Counted from the stretch's first letter, positions 25,036 to 34,241 are shown. The stretch is DNA of 42,262 nt from Deltaproteobacteria bacterium CG_4_9_14_3_um_filter_63_12 (GCA_002789955.1 PFUG01000475.1:1-42262), one strand, 5' to 3'. A program made the numbers and translations. Notes: generated from the sequence alone by a model not told the origin.

Positions 25036-26304
25036 ATGCAGATCGTCAAGCCAAACACAAAATTCCCCTTCATACCGAACCAGAAGCCATTTCTCATCGC
25101 GAGCACGGTTGCTGTTTTGCTCTCACTGCTCGCGCCGTTCATCATTGCGCCCAATCTCGGAACGAGCTTCAAGGGTGGAACCTCCATCATCTTGCACTTC
25201 GAGGGTGACGTCAGCTCCGAAGAGGTGCGCAACGCCTTCACGAGGCACGCAGACTTCTCCGACGTCTCGGTCCAAGGTTTTGGAGTCGCTGGCAGCAACT
25301 CCTACATGGTCAAGACCAGCAACACGACGCCCATCACCTGCGCCGAGCTCGGGACACTCGAGACGGCGCTCCCAGCTGGGCTCGAGAAGGCGGGCTTCGC
25401 TGGTGCCACTCTGGACCTCTGGCCACAATGCGAAGGGGAAGGCGTTCGAGGCGACTTCTCGATTCGTTTCACCGCGACCACAGAAACAGTGGCCGACCCC
25501 ACGCTCCGTGAGCCTGGCAGCGTGACTTTGGACAAGGCCTCGGGAATCACGGTCGACTCCGTCCAAACCGTCATCAAGGCCGAAGGCTTCGACGCTTTGG
25601 TTTCGTTCGATCCTCGCACACGCAAGTTTGCCGTTCGACCTGTTGGTCTGCAGTCCGAGGTCACCGCCATCCTCGCCGCCGCCTTCCCGGACCGCTTCGA
25701 CGCCGAGAACGGGCTCGACGAGATCGTCACGGTCGGCGCCGACGTAGGCGAGAAGTTCCGCAACGACGGCATCGTGTCGATCTTGTTCGCGCTGGGACTC
25801 ATCTTGCTCTACATCGCCATCCGTTTTGACATTCGATATGCACCTGGCGCCGTCATCGCCTTGATCCACGACGTGACGATCACTTTCGGGGTCATCACCG
25901 TCGCCGGCATGGAGCTGACACTGGAGACCGTCGCAGCCCTCTTGGCCATCGTCGGTTACTCACTCAACGACACGATCGTGAACTTCGACCGAATCCGAGA
26001 GAACGTCAGCTCTGGCTCCAAGGAGCCGCTCCCCGAGATCGTGAACCGCTCCATCAATGAGTGCCTGAGCCGAACCATCCTCACATCAATGACGACCGTT
26101 ATCGCGGTTCTGCCGTTGGTCTTCATCTCGACTGGAGTCATTCACGACTTCGCCATCACCCTGGTCGTCGGGATCTGTGTCGGAACTTACTCCTCCGTCT
26201 TTGTCGCCAGTCCAGCGATGCTCTGGATGGACAAGTGGTTGGAGAAGCGCAAGGCGCGACTCCTGGCGAAGCGAAAGCTCGAAGGCGCAGAGGTCACAAC
26301 CTGA
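25036..26304 (+). CDS. secF: protein translocase subunit SecF
   Basis: 422 residues, about 100 more than E. coli SecF. TM1 (PFLIASTVAVLLSLLAPFII) is followed by the FKGGTSI motif, a large periplasmic domain, then VGADVGEKFRNDG and the remaining helices (LILLYIAIRFDIRYAPGAVIAL; YSLNDTIVNFDRIREN; SRTILTSMTTVIAVLPLVF). The extra length sits in the periplasmic domain (about residues 95-230), which carries two Cys (102 and 132) that could form a disulfide. It works with SecD. The gap to secD is 89 nt. Confidence 0.96.
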   Translation: MQIVKPNTKFPFIPNQKPFLIASTVAVLLSLLAPFIIAPNLGTSFKGGTSIILHFEGDVSSEEVRNAFTRHADFSDVSVQGFGVAGSNSYMVKTSNTTPITCAELGTLETALPAGLEKAGFAGATLDLWPQCEGEGVRGDFSIRFTATTETVADPTLREPGSVTLDKASGITVDSVQTVIKAEGFDALVSFDPRTRKFAVRPVGLQSEVTAILAAAFPDRFDAENGLDEIVTVGADVGEKFRNDGIVSILFALGLILLYIAIRFDIRYAPGAVIALIHDVTITFGVITVAGMELTLETVAALLAIVGYSLNDTIVNFDRIRENVSSGSKEPLPEIVNRSINECLSRTILTSMTTVIAVLPLVFISTGVIHDFAITLVVGICVGTYSSVFVASPAMLWMDKWLEKRKARLLAKRKLEGAEVTT

Positions 26305-26330
26305 TTTCCTATCCTTCGAGTTGCGTCAAG

Positions 26331-26359
26331 TCGACGTGGGCGGCCTGCGTCCACGTCGA
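26331..26359 (+). terminator. hairpin after secF
   Basis: A perfect 9-bp stem TCGACGTGG/CCACGTCGA with an 11-nt loop, 26 nt past the secF stop. No T-run, so either a weak terminator or an mRNA 3'-end stabiliser between secF and recJ. Confidence 0.45.
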
Positions 26360-26423
26360 GCCGATCCCAACACAGCGCGTCGTGTTGGTGGCGTCGGAAG
26401 CCATCCCTGCTCTTTGTCTCACT

Positions 26424-26439
26424 TTTGTCGTGCGACAAA
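26424..26439. promoter_or_regulatory. 16-bp operator-like palindrome upstream of recJ
   Basis: TTTGTCG-TG-CGACAAA, perfect 7-bp arms around a 2-bp centre. It lies 44 nt before the earlier possible recJ start (26483) and 112 nt before the preferred one. The size and symmetry suit a dimeric repressor. It does not match the LexA boxes I know, so the regulator is unassigned. Confidence 0.45.
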
Positions 26440-26551
26440 TGCGCCGAGCGTGGCTACCCTTTGTGACACGGCTGGATGTCGAATGAGTGGTGCCGCGGGC
26501 GCACAAGATGAGTTAGCCCACTCAGATTCCAGCACTCCTGCCAAAGGGAAA

Positions 26552-28273
26552 ATGTCTACGTTTGGGCAGAAGATCTGGTCCATCGAGGCGCCAAATCTAC
26601 GGCGAGCAGGACGGATCTCGAAAGCGCTCAACCTCGATCCGTTGACAGCAACCTTGCTCGTCAACCGCGGCATCGAGGACGAAGAGGACGCGTGGCGCTT
26701 CCTCAATCCCAGCCTGCAACAGCTCCACGACCCCTTCCTCATCAGCCATATGGAAGAGGCAGTGCTCCGCGTCCGACGCGCTCTCGCACGCAACGAAGGC
26801 ATCCTCGTCTTTGGTGACGATGACGTCGATGGACTCACTTCCACGACGGTCATTTTCGAGTTTCTCCGCACCTTGGGAGGCGACGTTCGCGCGTTCATCC
26901 CGCAGCGGGCGAAGCACGGCCATGGGATCACACAGAAGGCGCTCGACGTTGCTCTAGAGGGGCACCAAACCCATCTCATGATCACCGCCGACTGCGGACT
27001 CTCTGCGCTCGCGGAGATCGCCTACGTCGCGAGCAAGGGGATCGACACCATCATCGTCGACCACCACGAGATGCCAGAGCTGTTGCCCGAAGCGGTCATC
27101 CTGAATCCGCGCACTCGTGGGTCCAGGTTCCCGTTTCGAGAGCTCGCCGCCGTTGGTGTCGCCTTCAAGTTCATCTGTGCCCTGCGCTCCCACTTTGCCA
27201 TGCTCGGCGTCTTCGCCAATGGTTCCGGTCCCCTGGTCGAAGAGAGCCTCGACCTCGTTAGCCTCGGAACGGTCGCTGACGTCGTCCCTCTGATCGACGA
27301 GAACCGGGTCTTTGTGAGTCTCGGGCTCGAAGTGCTACGAAGAAGGCGGCGTTGCGGAGTCTCGGCCCTCTTGGAGAAAGTCACCTCCGAAGAGGAGCGA
27401 ATCACCGAGCGAACCATTTGCTATCGGCTCGCACCGCGTCTCAACGCTGCGGGGCGAATGGGGGACGCCAACCGCTGCGTCTCCATGTTGTCGACCGACC
27501 GTTACGCTGTGGCCCAGTCGTTCGCCCACGATCTCGAGGGCTACAACGAGAAGCGGCAGGCTACAGAGGGTGAGGTCCTGCGAGAGGCCATCGAGATCGC
27601 CGAGGAGCAGGTCGCTGACGGCCGAAAGGTGCTGGTCGTCTACAAAGAGGGGTGGCATCAAGGCGTCCTCGGCATCGTCGCGAGCCGCCTCCTGGAGCGT
27701 TTCCATCGACCGACGCTGCTCATCGCTGTCCGCGATGGCCGCGCCCGTGGCTCCGCACGGAGCCCATCCGAGTTCGGGGTGCTCAACCTCCTGCACGGCT
27801 GTGAGGACCTCATCGAGAACTACGGTGGGCACGCTGTCGCCGCGGGGCTTACCATGGACTCGGTGAACCTGCCGGAGCTAAGCCGCAGGATTGAAGCGCA
27901 GGCGCTCGAGGTGCTAAAGAGCGGACTGATCTCGGAACCGATGCTGCGCATCGATGCGGAGGTGGGGTTCGACGACCTAAGCTTGGCCCAGGTCAAGAAG
28001 TTCGAAAAGCTCGGCCCCTTCGGCGCTGGGAACATGGAGCCTACTTTCCTGTTGCATGGGGCACGGACACTGAGCAGTCGCGTGGTGGGGCGCAACCATC
28101 TGAGAGCCAAGGTCAGGATCGACCGCTCCGTGCTCGATGTCATCGGCTTCTCCATGGGCGACACCGTGCTCACTCGTGGCGTGCTAGTCGACTTGGTTCT
28201 CACACCGCGCATCACGTCGACGCATCACGATCAGATCGAGCTCCAACTCTTGGCGGTGCAAGAAAAAGAATGA
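26552..28273 (+). CDS. recJ: single-stranded-DNA-specific exonuclease RecJ
   Basis: 573 residues, close to the 577 of E. coli RecJ. DHH-family metal motifs: GDDDVDGLTST (DxDxDG form of motif I), TADCG, and VDHHE. The DHHA1 domain follows, with GGHAVAAGL, then an OB-like C-terminal domain (PTFLLHGARTLSSRVVGRNHL). It degrades single-stranded DNA 5' to 3' in recombination and mismatch repair. Start: the ATG at 26552 (AAAGGGAAA just before) gives the standard length; an ATG at 26483 would add 23 residues unlike the family. Its stop overlaps the next start (ATGA). Confidence 0.95.
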   Translation: MSTFGQKIWSIEAPNLRRAGRISKALNLDPLTATLLVNRGIEDEEDAWRFLNPSLQQLHDPFLISHMEEAVLRVRRALARNEGILVFGDDDVDGLTSTTVIFEFLRTLGGDVRAFIPQRAKHGHGITQKALDVALEGHQTHLMITADCGLSALAEIAYVASKGIDTIIVDHHEMPELLPEAVILNPRTRGSRFPFRELAAVGVAFKFICALRSHFAMLGVFANGSGPLVEESLDLVSLGTVADVVPLIDENRVFVSLGLEVLRRRRRCGVSALLEKVTSEEERITERTICYRLAPRLNAAGRMGDANRCVSMLSTDRYAVAQSFAHDLEGYNEKRQATEGEVLREAIEIAEEQVADGRKVLVVYKEGWHQGVLGIVASRLLERFHRPTLLIAVRDGRARGSARSPSEFGVLNLLHGCEDLIENYGGHAVAAGLTMDSVNLPELSRRIEAQALEVLKSGLISEPMLRIDAEVGFDDLSLAQVKKFEKLGPFGAGNMEPTFLLHGARTLSSRVVGRNHLRAKVRIDRSVLDVIGFSMGDTVLTRGVLVDLVLTPRITSTHHDQIELQLLAVQEKE

Positions 28274-28611
28274 GGAGCAGGCGTCACAGCGTTAGGAAAA
28301 TGGGGCGCAAGCGGACGTCGGCGCTGCCGACGATCGTCATCATGAGCGTCATCCTCCTCGCCATTCTCTTCGCAGGGAAGGATTTCGCCGACCGCTTCTC
28401 CACAATCTTCAGCCCCGCACCTTCAGACTCCGCAGCTATGAAGGACCTGCCTAAGACTCTCTCGACCGGGCCCGAAGCCGACATAGAAGAGGAGGTCGAC
28501 GAGGTGGAATCTGTTCCCAAGAACGCCGGCGCCATCGTCCGCCAAGCCATCCGAACCTCGAGTCGGACTGCGCTGCAAGCCATTTCGCGAGGGCCTGATG
28601 CGAAGCCCTGA
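28270..28611 (+). CDS. small single-pass membrane protein, hypothetical
   Basis: 113 residues. A basic N-terminus (RSRRHSVRKMGRKRTS), one membrane helix (TIVIMSVILLAILFAG), then a polar tail with an acidic patch (EADIEEEVDEVE) and no recognised domain. The ATG at 28270 overlaps the recJ stop; an internal ATG at 28300 with AGGAAA before it is an equally good start and would trim the N-terminus to 103 residues. Its end overlaps the trmB start by 14 nt, so it is translationally embedded in a recJ-trmB operon. No family recognised. Confidence 0.65.
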   Translation: MRSRRHSVRKMGRKRTSALPTIVIMSVILLAILFAGKDFADRFSTIFSPAPSDSAAMKDLPKTLSTGPEADIEEEVDEVESVPKNAGAIVRQAIRTSSRTALQAISRGPDAKP

Positions 28612-29284
28612 CCCAAACTGGGCCGAGCTCAAAGAGCAGCCCTTTGGTCGCTGGCTCCCTGAGGCGGACTGTAAGTACCGCGCCGACGAGCTCCGGTGGA
28701 TTCTCGCCAAGCGAGAGGAGTTGCCTCTCACCGGTGACCTGTCTGTCGAGATTGGAACCAATCGTGGCCGCTTTCTGCGAAGCCTCTGCAAAACCCACCC
28801 GGAACGGACGGTCTTTGGCATCGAGCTGAAGACGGCCCTCTGTGGTGTGGCTCAACGACGTCTGGCCCGCGCCGGCTTGAGCAATGGCTACGTCGTCAAC
28901 GCAGACGCTCGCCTAGCGCTCCCGGTCCTCTTCACAGGAAGAGTCCTACACAGCATCTTCGTGCTTTTCCCAGACCCCTGGTGGAAGAAGCGCCATGCCA
29001 AGCGGCGCTTGCTCGACCCAGCCTTCATCGAGATGGCGAGCGAGCTGCTGACCCCAGGCGGCGCCTTGGTCATCAAGACCGATGTCGCGTCCTACGCTGA
29101 GCAGGTCCGTGAGGATTTGGCCGAGTTCCCCGCGCTGACCGTCGTCCCTATTGAGGACATCGACGGCTTCGCGAGCTGGGAGCTGACCACTCGAGAGCGG
29201 CACTGCCTCGAAGATGGGCTGCCGATCTACACGCTAGCGGCCCGCACCCAAGCGCCCTTAGACGGACGTGCGGCGATGCGATGA
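28598..29284 (+). CDS. trmB: tRNA (guanine-N7)-methyltransferase TrmB
   Basis: 228 residues. A Rossmann methyltransferase: SAM motif I is VEIGTNRGRFL (50-60), motif II around FGIELKTALCGVA, and the family hallmark FPDPWWKKRHAKRRL follows, then LLTPGGALVIKTDV and a C-terminal TTRERHCLEDGLPIY segment close to the T.FE....G..I pattern. It makes m7G46 in the variable loop of tRNA. It begins 14 nt inside the small membrane-protein gene and ends 29 nt before the convergent kinase gene. Confidence 0.95.
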   Translation: MRSPDPNWAELKEQPFGRWLPEADCKYRADELRWILAKREELPLTGDLSVEIGTNRGRFLRSLCKTHPERTVFGIELKTALCGVAQRRLARAGLSNGYVVNADARLALPVLFTGRVLHSIFVLFPDPWWKKRHAKRRLLDPAFIEMASELLTPGGALVIKTDVASYAEQVREDLAEFPALTVVPIEDIDGFASWELTTRERHCLEDGLPIYTLAARTQAPLDGRAAMR

Positions 29285-29313
29285 TTTCGCTCGCGGCGCT
29301 GTGCTCGCGACCA

Positions 29314-31686
29314 TTAGCCGTTGTTGCCCTTCATGAACTCGACGATCTCGTTGCACGACGCGAAACGGTCGGCTGGCTTCTTCTGCAGGGCTTTGAAGAT
29401 GATGCGCTCCATCTCTTCACTGACCGACGGATTGAGAGACCTCGGCGACGGCGGCGCCGTGTGGACGTGATGGTAGGCGAGGTCTCCCTTGAAGAAGGGG
29501 ACGGTGCCGGTGGACATCTCGAAGAGCATCACGCCTAGGCTGTAGATGTCGCTGCGCTGGTCGAGTTCGTTGCCGAGAATCTGCTCGGGTGACATGTAGA
29601 ACGGAGTCCCGATGGCGCGCGTGTGGTCCTGTTGCGTCTCAGAGACCACCTTGGCCAGACCAAAGTCCATGATCTTGAGGGCTTTGTTCTCGTTGGCGAG
29701 CATGATGTTGCCGCTCTTGATGTCGCGGTGCACCACGCCCCGATCGTGCGCGTACTGCAGGCCCTTGCAGGAGTGGGTGAGCACGTAGCGGACGAGCTTC
29801 TCAGGGAACGGGCCCTGGCGCGTCACGTACTGCTTGAGCGTGCGGCCGTCGATGAACTCCATGGCGATGTAGTACTCACCATCTTGAATTCCGACGTCGT
29901 AGATCTGAACGATGTTGGTGTGATTGAGTTTGGCGGCCGCGCGTGCTTCACGCATGAAGTACTCGCGGGCGTGGGCGTTGTCTCGGAGCTGCTGGCTAAG
30001 GATCTTGAACGCCACGATGCGCGAGAGGAGCACGTCCCTGGCCCGATAGACCACTCCCATGCCACCGCGCGCGATCTCCTCGAGGATCTCGTAGCGCCGT
30101 TCGCTTTGGGTGAGTGTGCTGACGAGTTGATTGGAGGCCGCAGGGATCTCTTCGGACTTTGGCCTCGCCACCGCGACCGCGGCCATCCGAGGGCTCGACA
30201 CGCGGCTGGTGGGCCGTTTGAGGATGGCCGAGCCGACCTGCTTGAACTGCACGTCGCTCTTGGCCTTGCTGAGTCGCTGCTGAATATCCCGGAAGTTGGC
30301 GTCGACGACGACGACCTTCTCGAGGATGTTGAGCGCTGCCTCTTGGTCGCCATCGCTCTGTTTGCAGCGTCCCGCCTTGTACAGGAGCTGGATATTTGAG
30401 GCGTTCGGGTTGGCGTCGCCGTATGCAGCCATGTAGGCATTGTACGCCGCTTCGTGGCTCTTCTTCTTCCAGAGGATGTCCCCGCGCAGCTCGAGCGCCT
30501 CGCGGTGCCGAGGGTCCGCTGGATCGACACGGGAGAGGGCCTCGATCGCCTCGTCGAGCCGCCCCAGAGACACCAAGATTCGCCCGACCCGGTAGAAGTC
30601 TTCCATGCCCGCTGAGGCCCGAAGCTCTCCAGCCGTGTCCGAAATCTTCGCAAAGAGGTCTGCCGCGCGGGCGTAGTCCTTGCTCGCTTCGAACGCTTTG
30701 CCCGCCTTCGCGAAATCTCCGATCTTCTCGAAGAGCGCAGCGGCCTTGTCGAACTGCTTGGCGCGCAAAAAGATGCTGGCGGCCTTCCCAGGTTGTCGAA
30801 GGTCCATGAAGAGCTCGGCAGCGCGCGAGTACTCACCAGCCGAGGCGAGCAGTCCAGCCGCCTGCTCCAGGTCGCCCTCGACCATCGCCGCCTCCGCATG
30901 ACAGGTGGCGGCGCGCTGCGGCATATTCATGTCCTCGTACATCTGGGCAGCTTCGTCGTACATCCTCGCTTGTTCGTAGATCTCGGCTGCTTTCGAGAAC
31001 TGCCCGGCGTCTTCGTAGGCCTTGGCTGCCTCCATGTTGAACCCGGCCTTCGCGAGCAGCTCGACTCCGCGGTCGAACTCCTCCCCTTCGCTCAGGTAGT
31101 ATGTTGCGGCCTGCTTGGCCAAAGCGCGTCCGGACTCGATGACCTTGAGCTCCCCCATGGCCACTTGGTATTCATCCTCAAAGATGCGGCAGAACATCGC
31201 CATCTGCTGGGCGAGGTCGCCCGCGTCCTGGTAGCTCTTGGCTGCTCGCTGAAGGTCGCCCAGTTCCTCGAAGATCTCCGCGGCACGACGATGTTGACCC
31301 GCCAGGGCGAAGAACTCTGCCGACCGTTTCTCTGCGCCGGCCTGCACCATCTCGAGCGCCGCAGCCTCGTATTGGCCCATCTTGGCGTAGAGTTCGCCCG
31401 CCTGCACCCGATTTCCGGTCGTCTTGTACAGCGCGATTGCCTGCGCAGCGTTCCCCGCGAGCTCCTGCGACTCGGCGGCGCGCGCTGGCATCTTTACTTC
31501 AGTAAACAGCGCCGCTGCGGCCTCGTATTGCTCGCTTTCGAAGAGCAACTCGGCGGCGCCGACCAGATCGCCGTCCTGACGCAGCTTCTTGACCTGTTTG
31601 CGCAGATCGCTAGAAAGCCCTTTCAAATTGAGCTCATCTCCCCGCCCAAGGAAGAATTTGGCTATTGAGACGACAGTCAAGATCAC
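29314..31686 (-). CDS. TPR-repeat protein fused to C-terminal Hanks-type Ser/Thr kinase
   Basis: 790 residues from a GTG at 31686. Residues about 20-450 are a long run of TPR-like helical hairpins (AGQFSKAAEIYEQARMYDEA, GDFAKAGKAFEASKDYARAA), then a linker and a kinase domain (531-790). Kinase motifs: glycine loop ARGGMGVVYRA, Lys561 (VAFKIL), HRDIKSGN (His653-Asp655), DFG (674-676), SPEQI. It phosphorylates Ser/Thr of unknown targets. There is no membrane helix or PASTA domain. The order (TPR first, kinase last) is the reverse of many bacterial kinases. Start uncertain: the family-like sequence AKFFLGRGDE begins at an ATA codon, so I use the nearest upstream GTG. Confidence 0.88.
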   Translation of the reverse strand: MILTVVSIAKFFLGRGDELNLKGLSSDLRKQVKKLRQDGDLVGAAELLFESEQYEAAAALFTEVKMPARAAESQELAGNAAQAIALYKTTGNRVQAGELYAKMGQYEAAALEMVQAGAEKRSAEFFALAGQHRRAAEIFEELGDLQRAAKSYQDAGDLAQQMAMFCRIFEDEYQVAMGELKVIESGRALAKQAATYYLSEGEEFDRGVELLAKAGFNMEAAKAYEDAGQFSKAAEIYEQARMYDEAAQMYEDMNMPQRAATCHAEAAMVEGDLEQAAGLLASAGEYSRAAELFMDLRQPGKAASIFLRAKQFDKAAALFEKIGDFAKAGKAFEASKDYARAADLFAKISDTAGELRASAGMEDFYRVGRILVSLGRLDEAIEALSRVDPADPRHREALELRGDILWKKKSHEAAYNAYMAAYGDANPNASNIQLLYKAGRCKQSDGDQEAALNILEKVVVVDANFRDIQQRLSKAKSDVQFKQVGSAILKRPTSRVSSPRMAAVAVARPKSEEIPAASNQLVSTLTQSERRYEILEEIARGGMGVVYRARDVLLSRIVAFKILSQQLRDNAHAREYFMREARAAAKLNHTNIVQIYDVGIQDGEYYIAMEFIDGRTLKQYVTRQGPFPEKLVRYVLTHSCKGLQYAHDRGVVHRDIKSGNIMLANENKALKIMDFGLAKVVSETQQDHTRAIGTPFYMSPEQILGNELDQRSDIYSLGVMLFEMSTGTVPFFKGDLAYHHVHTAPPSPRSLNPSVSEEMERIIFKALQKKPADRFASCNEIVEFMKGNNG

Positions 31687-31784
31687 GCGATTACACCGTC
31701 GGCAAACTGCAGCTCGTTGGTGGGCTGGGAGGTGCCCTGATTCTCGCCGCCGTTGCCTTGTGTCAACAACTTGCAACCCTGCGT

Positions 31785-31814
31785 TGAATACCAAGAAAAC
31801 GAGAATTCAGTCAA
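31785..31814 (-). promoter_or_regulatory. candidate promoter for the TPR-kinase gene
   Basis: Minus strand: TTGACT (31814-31809), an 18-nt spacer, then extended -10 TGG-TATTCA (31790-31785 hexamer). Leader of about 90 nt to the GTG. Confidence 0.4.
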
Positions 31815-31855
31815 CCATCGCCCGATGACTTGGGCGCCACACTCGGAGTTCCCTC

Positions 31856-32482
31856 TTGAATAGCACCGTCGCCTTCGCCCATAGACACCTTCCTCAGCTC
31901 GTGCTGGCCTGCGCCGTCTCGATGGTTTTCAGCACTTGTGCGACGAGTCAGCCCAATTTCGTCCCGCCTCAAACAAACCCAGTCTCCGTCGGCTTCGGAC
32001 CCGCTGCGATCGCTTACGACTCTCCAGACTACCGCAAAGCCTTCAGCTTGTGCAGTGAGACCATCCTCGCACAAGACCAAGAGCTCCAGAAGGCGTTCGC
32101 ATCCGCATCTTGCGGGTCAGCAACCGAGGCGGCCGCGCTGCGCGCCGTGCTCACAAAGTTGACCCGCGGACCAGACCGCTCTTGGTCGTTGAACACCGAC
32201 CGTTACCGTCTCAATTCACACACCGCCCACTGGTGCTCCTTTGCAGCCTTCCAGTCCGGCAACCTCGAACAAGCCTTTCTTTGGTCATCGGAGCTCCTCG
32301 TCGAGCCCAACACCCCCCCCCAAACGCTGGCCTGGGTCGCATGGACCGCGCTGCACTCCAACCGGCACGCGCTCGGCAGAGAGCTCGTCCGGAATTTGTC
32401 CATCTCCTATCCGGACGACCCGCTGGTCCGCTCCCTCGCCGCACAGCTCGCCGACACAACGCAGAACTCGCCAGCGCCTTGA
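31856..32482 (+). CDS. hypothetical exported protein, possible lipoprotein
   Basis: 208 residues from a TTG at 31856 (GGAG 9 nt before). The N-terminus has a hydrophobic core (LPQLVLACAVSMVFSTC) with Cys28 in a poor lipobox (FSTC). The mature part is helical, with a loose TPR-like character (SLCSETILAQDQELQKAF; GNLEQAFLWSSELLVE; NRHALGRELVRNLSISYPDDP). No family recognised. It is convergent with ggt (28-nt gap) and divergent from the kinase gene. The 3' half has strong antisense open frames, which I treat as shadows. Confidence 0.65.
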   Translation: MNSTVAFAHRHLPQLVLACAVSMVFSTCATSQPNFVPPQTNPVSVGFGPAAIAYDSPDYRKAFSLCSETILAQDQELQKAFASASCGSATEAAALRAVLTKLTRGPDRSWSLNTDRYRLNSHTAHWCSFAAFQSGNLEQAFLWSSELLVEPNTPPQTLAWVAWTALHSNRHALGRELVRNLSISYPDDPLVRSLAAQLADTTQNSPAP

Positions 32483-32510
32483 CCCAAGCCGCCCAAAAAA
32501 GAAGCGAACC

Positions 32511-34241
32511 TCATTTCTTCGGCGTCGACGCACCCACACTCGGCTGCGCAGACGGCGCTCCAAGCTTTCTCGGGTCGCTCGCTGCACTTCGCCGACCGCT
32601 CTTGAGGTCCACAACCACCACCTGCACCGCGCTGTAGAGAGCCTCGCTGCGAACCTTGTGCGAGCGGGACTCCAGGTTCACCACCACGTCGCGCGCAACC
32701 TCTGGCTCAACCCACAGCTCGTCAGGAAGCCACTGGTGATGAATTCGCGGCGCCTCCACCGCCGCGCGAGCGCTCATCCCAAAGTCGACGACGTTGACGA
32801 TCACTTGCAACGTCGACGAGATGATCTGCGGCCCACCACTCCCACCGACCGCCATGAAGACCTTCCCGTCGCGCAAGAGCAGGGTCGGACTCATCGAGGA
32901 CAACGGCCTCTTTCCAGGAGCCACCGCGTTGGCCTCGGTGCCCACGAGACCGTAGGCGTTCGCCGCACCAGGCTTCTGTACGAAATCGTCCATCTCGTTG
33001 TTCAGCAGGACTCCACTCGAAGCCACGTACACCATCGAGCCCAACCCCATGTTGATCGTCGTCGTGCACGCCGCCGCGTTTCCTCGCTCGTCGACGATGG
33101 AGAAGTGCGCTGTGCCATCGTCAGGGGTCAGCTGCGTGGCGCTCCCATACGAGTCCAACGGCAACACTTGGTCCGGCTTGATTTTCGAGCGCAGAGTCTC
33201 GGCGTAGCTCGGCTCAATCAAGTGCGCGACTGGCACCTCGACGAAATCGGGGTCGCCCATGTGGGCCGCCCGATCGGCGAACGCAAACTTCATGGCCTCG
33301 GCTTGCGTGTGGTAGGACGCGCTCGACCCAGCCCCCATCGACGCCAAGTCGAACCCCTCCAAGATGTTGAGCGCCTCGATGAGAGCAACCCCACCAGAGC
33401 TCGCCGGCGGCATCGAAACCACCTCGTAATCCCGGTACTTCGAGCGCAAGGCCTCGCGCCGCTTCACCTCGTAGCCCGCCAAGTCCTCCACGGTGAGCAA
33501 CCCGCCCGCCGTCGTCACCGTCTTCGCCAACGCCTCAGCGCGCTCGCCAGCATAGAACTCACCTGGGCCTTCCTCGCCGATGGCCTCCAAGGTGGCCGCC
33601 AGCGCCTCGTTCTGCAGCGTCTGACCTTCGCTGGGCGGTTGCCCGCCGGGCAACAGCCACGCCGCCAGCTCAGGGTGAGTCAGCACCTCATCGCGGTAGT
33701 TCGTCATGCGCTCGACCAACAGCCTGTCCGCTGGACACCCGCTGCGCGCCAAGGCCGTCGCGCTGCGCCACCCGCTGGACCAAGGCCTGACGCCGTGCTC
33801 ACTGTGCAGCGCCGCCAAACCCGCCACCTCTCCAGGCACCGCCACCGCCAGCCCGCCGCGGCGAGAGAGCTCAGGCTGCGGCTCGCCCACCGCATCGAGG
33901 TACATATCGGCCGTCGCGGCCGCTGGAGCGGTCTCTCTGAAGTCGTAGACGTCGACCTCGCCATCAGACGCGTCGAAGTACAGGCAGAACCCTCCTCCTC
34001 CGATGCCGCTGGCGAACGGATGCACGACGCCCAAGGTGCTCGCCACCGCGACCGCCGCATCGGCAGCGTTCCCGCCGGACGCCAGCATCTCGGCGCCAAC
34101 TTCACTGGCCAAGGCGCTGTCGCTGGCCACCATCCCCTTCTCGCCCTCGACGGGAGGCGGGTCTGCGGCGCGCACCGGCGCGACCCAATAGAGCCCCGCG
34201 ACACCGAGCAAGCCGACCAGCACCTTCGCGCGGCGGTTCAC
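32511..34241 (-). CDS. ggt: gamma-glutamyltranspeptidase
   Basis: 576 residues, like E. coli GGT (580). Signal peptide MNRRAKVLVGLLGVAGLYWV then PVRA. The large subunit has GNAADAAVAVASTLGVVHPFASGIGGGGF and ends before Thr377 (DDGTAHFS), the residue that cleaves the precursor and then acts as nucleophile. The small subunit keeps LNNEMDDF, KRPLSSMSPTLLL and GGSGGPQIISS. It hydrolyses or transfers the gamma-glutamyl group of glutathione and similar peptides in the periplasm. The ATG overlaps the tsaB stop (ATGA), so it is the last gene of the rseP-tsaB-ggt run. Confidence 0.96.
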   Translation of the reverse strand: MNRRAKVLVGLLGVAGLYWVAPVRAADPPPVEGEKGMVASDSALASEVGAEMLASGGNAADAAVAVASTLGVVHPFASGIGGGGFCLYFDASDGEVDVYDFRETAPAAATADMYLDAVGEPQPELSRRGGLAVAVPGEVAGLAALHSEHGVRPWSSGWRSATALARSGCPADRLLVERMTNYRDEVLTHPELAAWLLPGGQPPSEGQTLQNEALAATLEAIGEEGPGEFYAGERAEALAKTVTTAGGLLTVEDLAGYEVKRREALRSKYRDYEVVSMPPASSGGVALIEALNILEGFDLASMGAGSSASYHTQAEAMKFAFADRAAHMGDPDFVEVPVAHLIEPSYAETLRSKIKPDQVLPLDSYGSATQLTPDDGTAHFSIVDERGNAAACTTTINMGLGSMVYVASSGVLLNNEMDDFVQKPGAANAYGLVGTEANAVAPGKRPLSSMSPTLLLRDGKVFMAVGGSGGPQIISSTLQVIVNVVDFGMSARAAVEAPRIHHQWLPDELWVEPEVARDVVVNLESRSHKVRSEALYSAVQVVVVDLKSGRRSAASDPRKLGAPSAQPSVGASTPKK

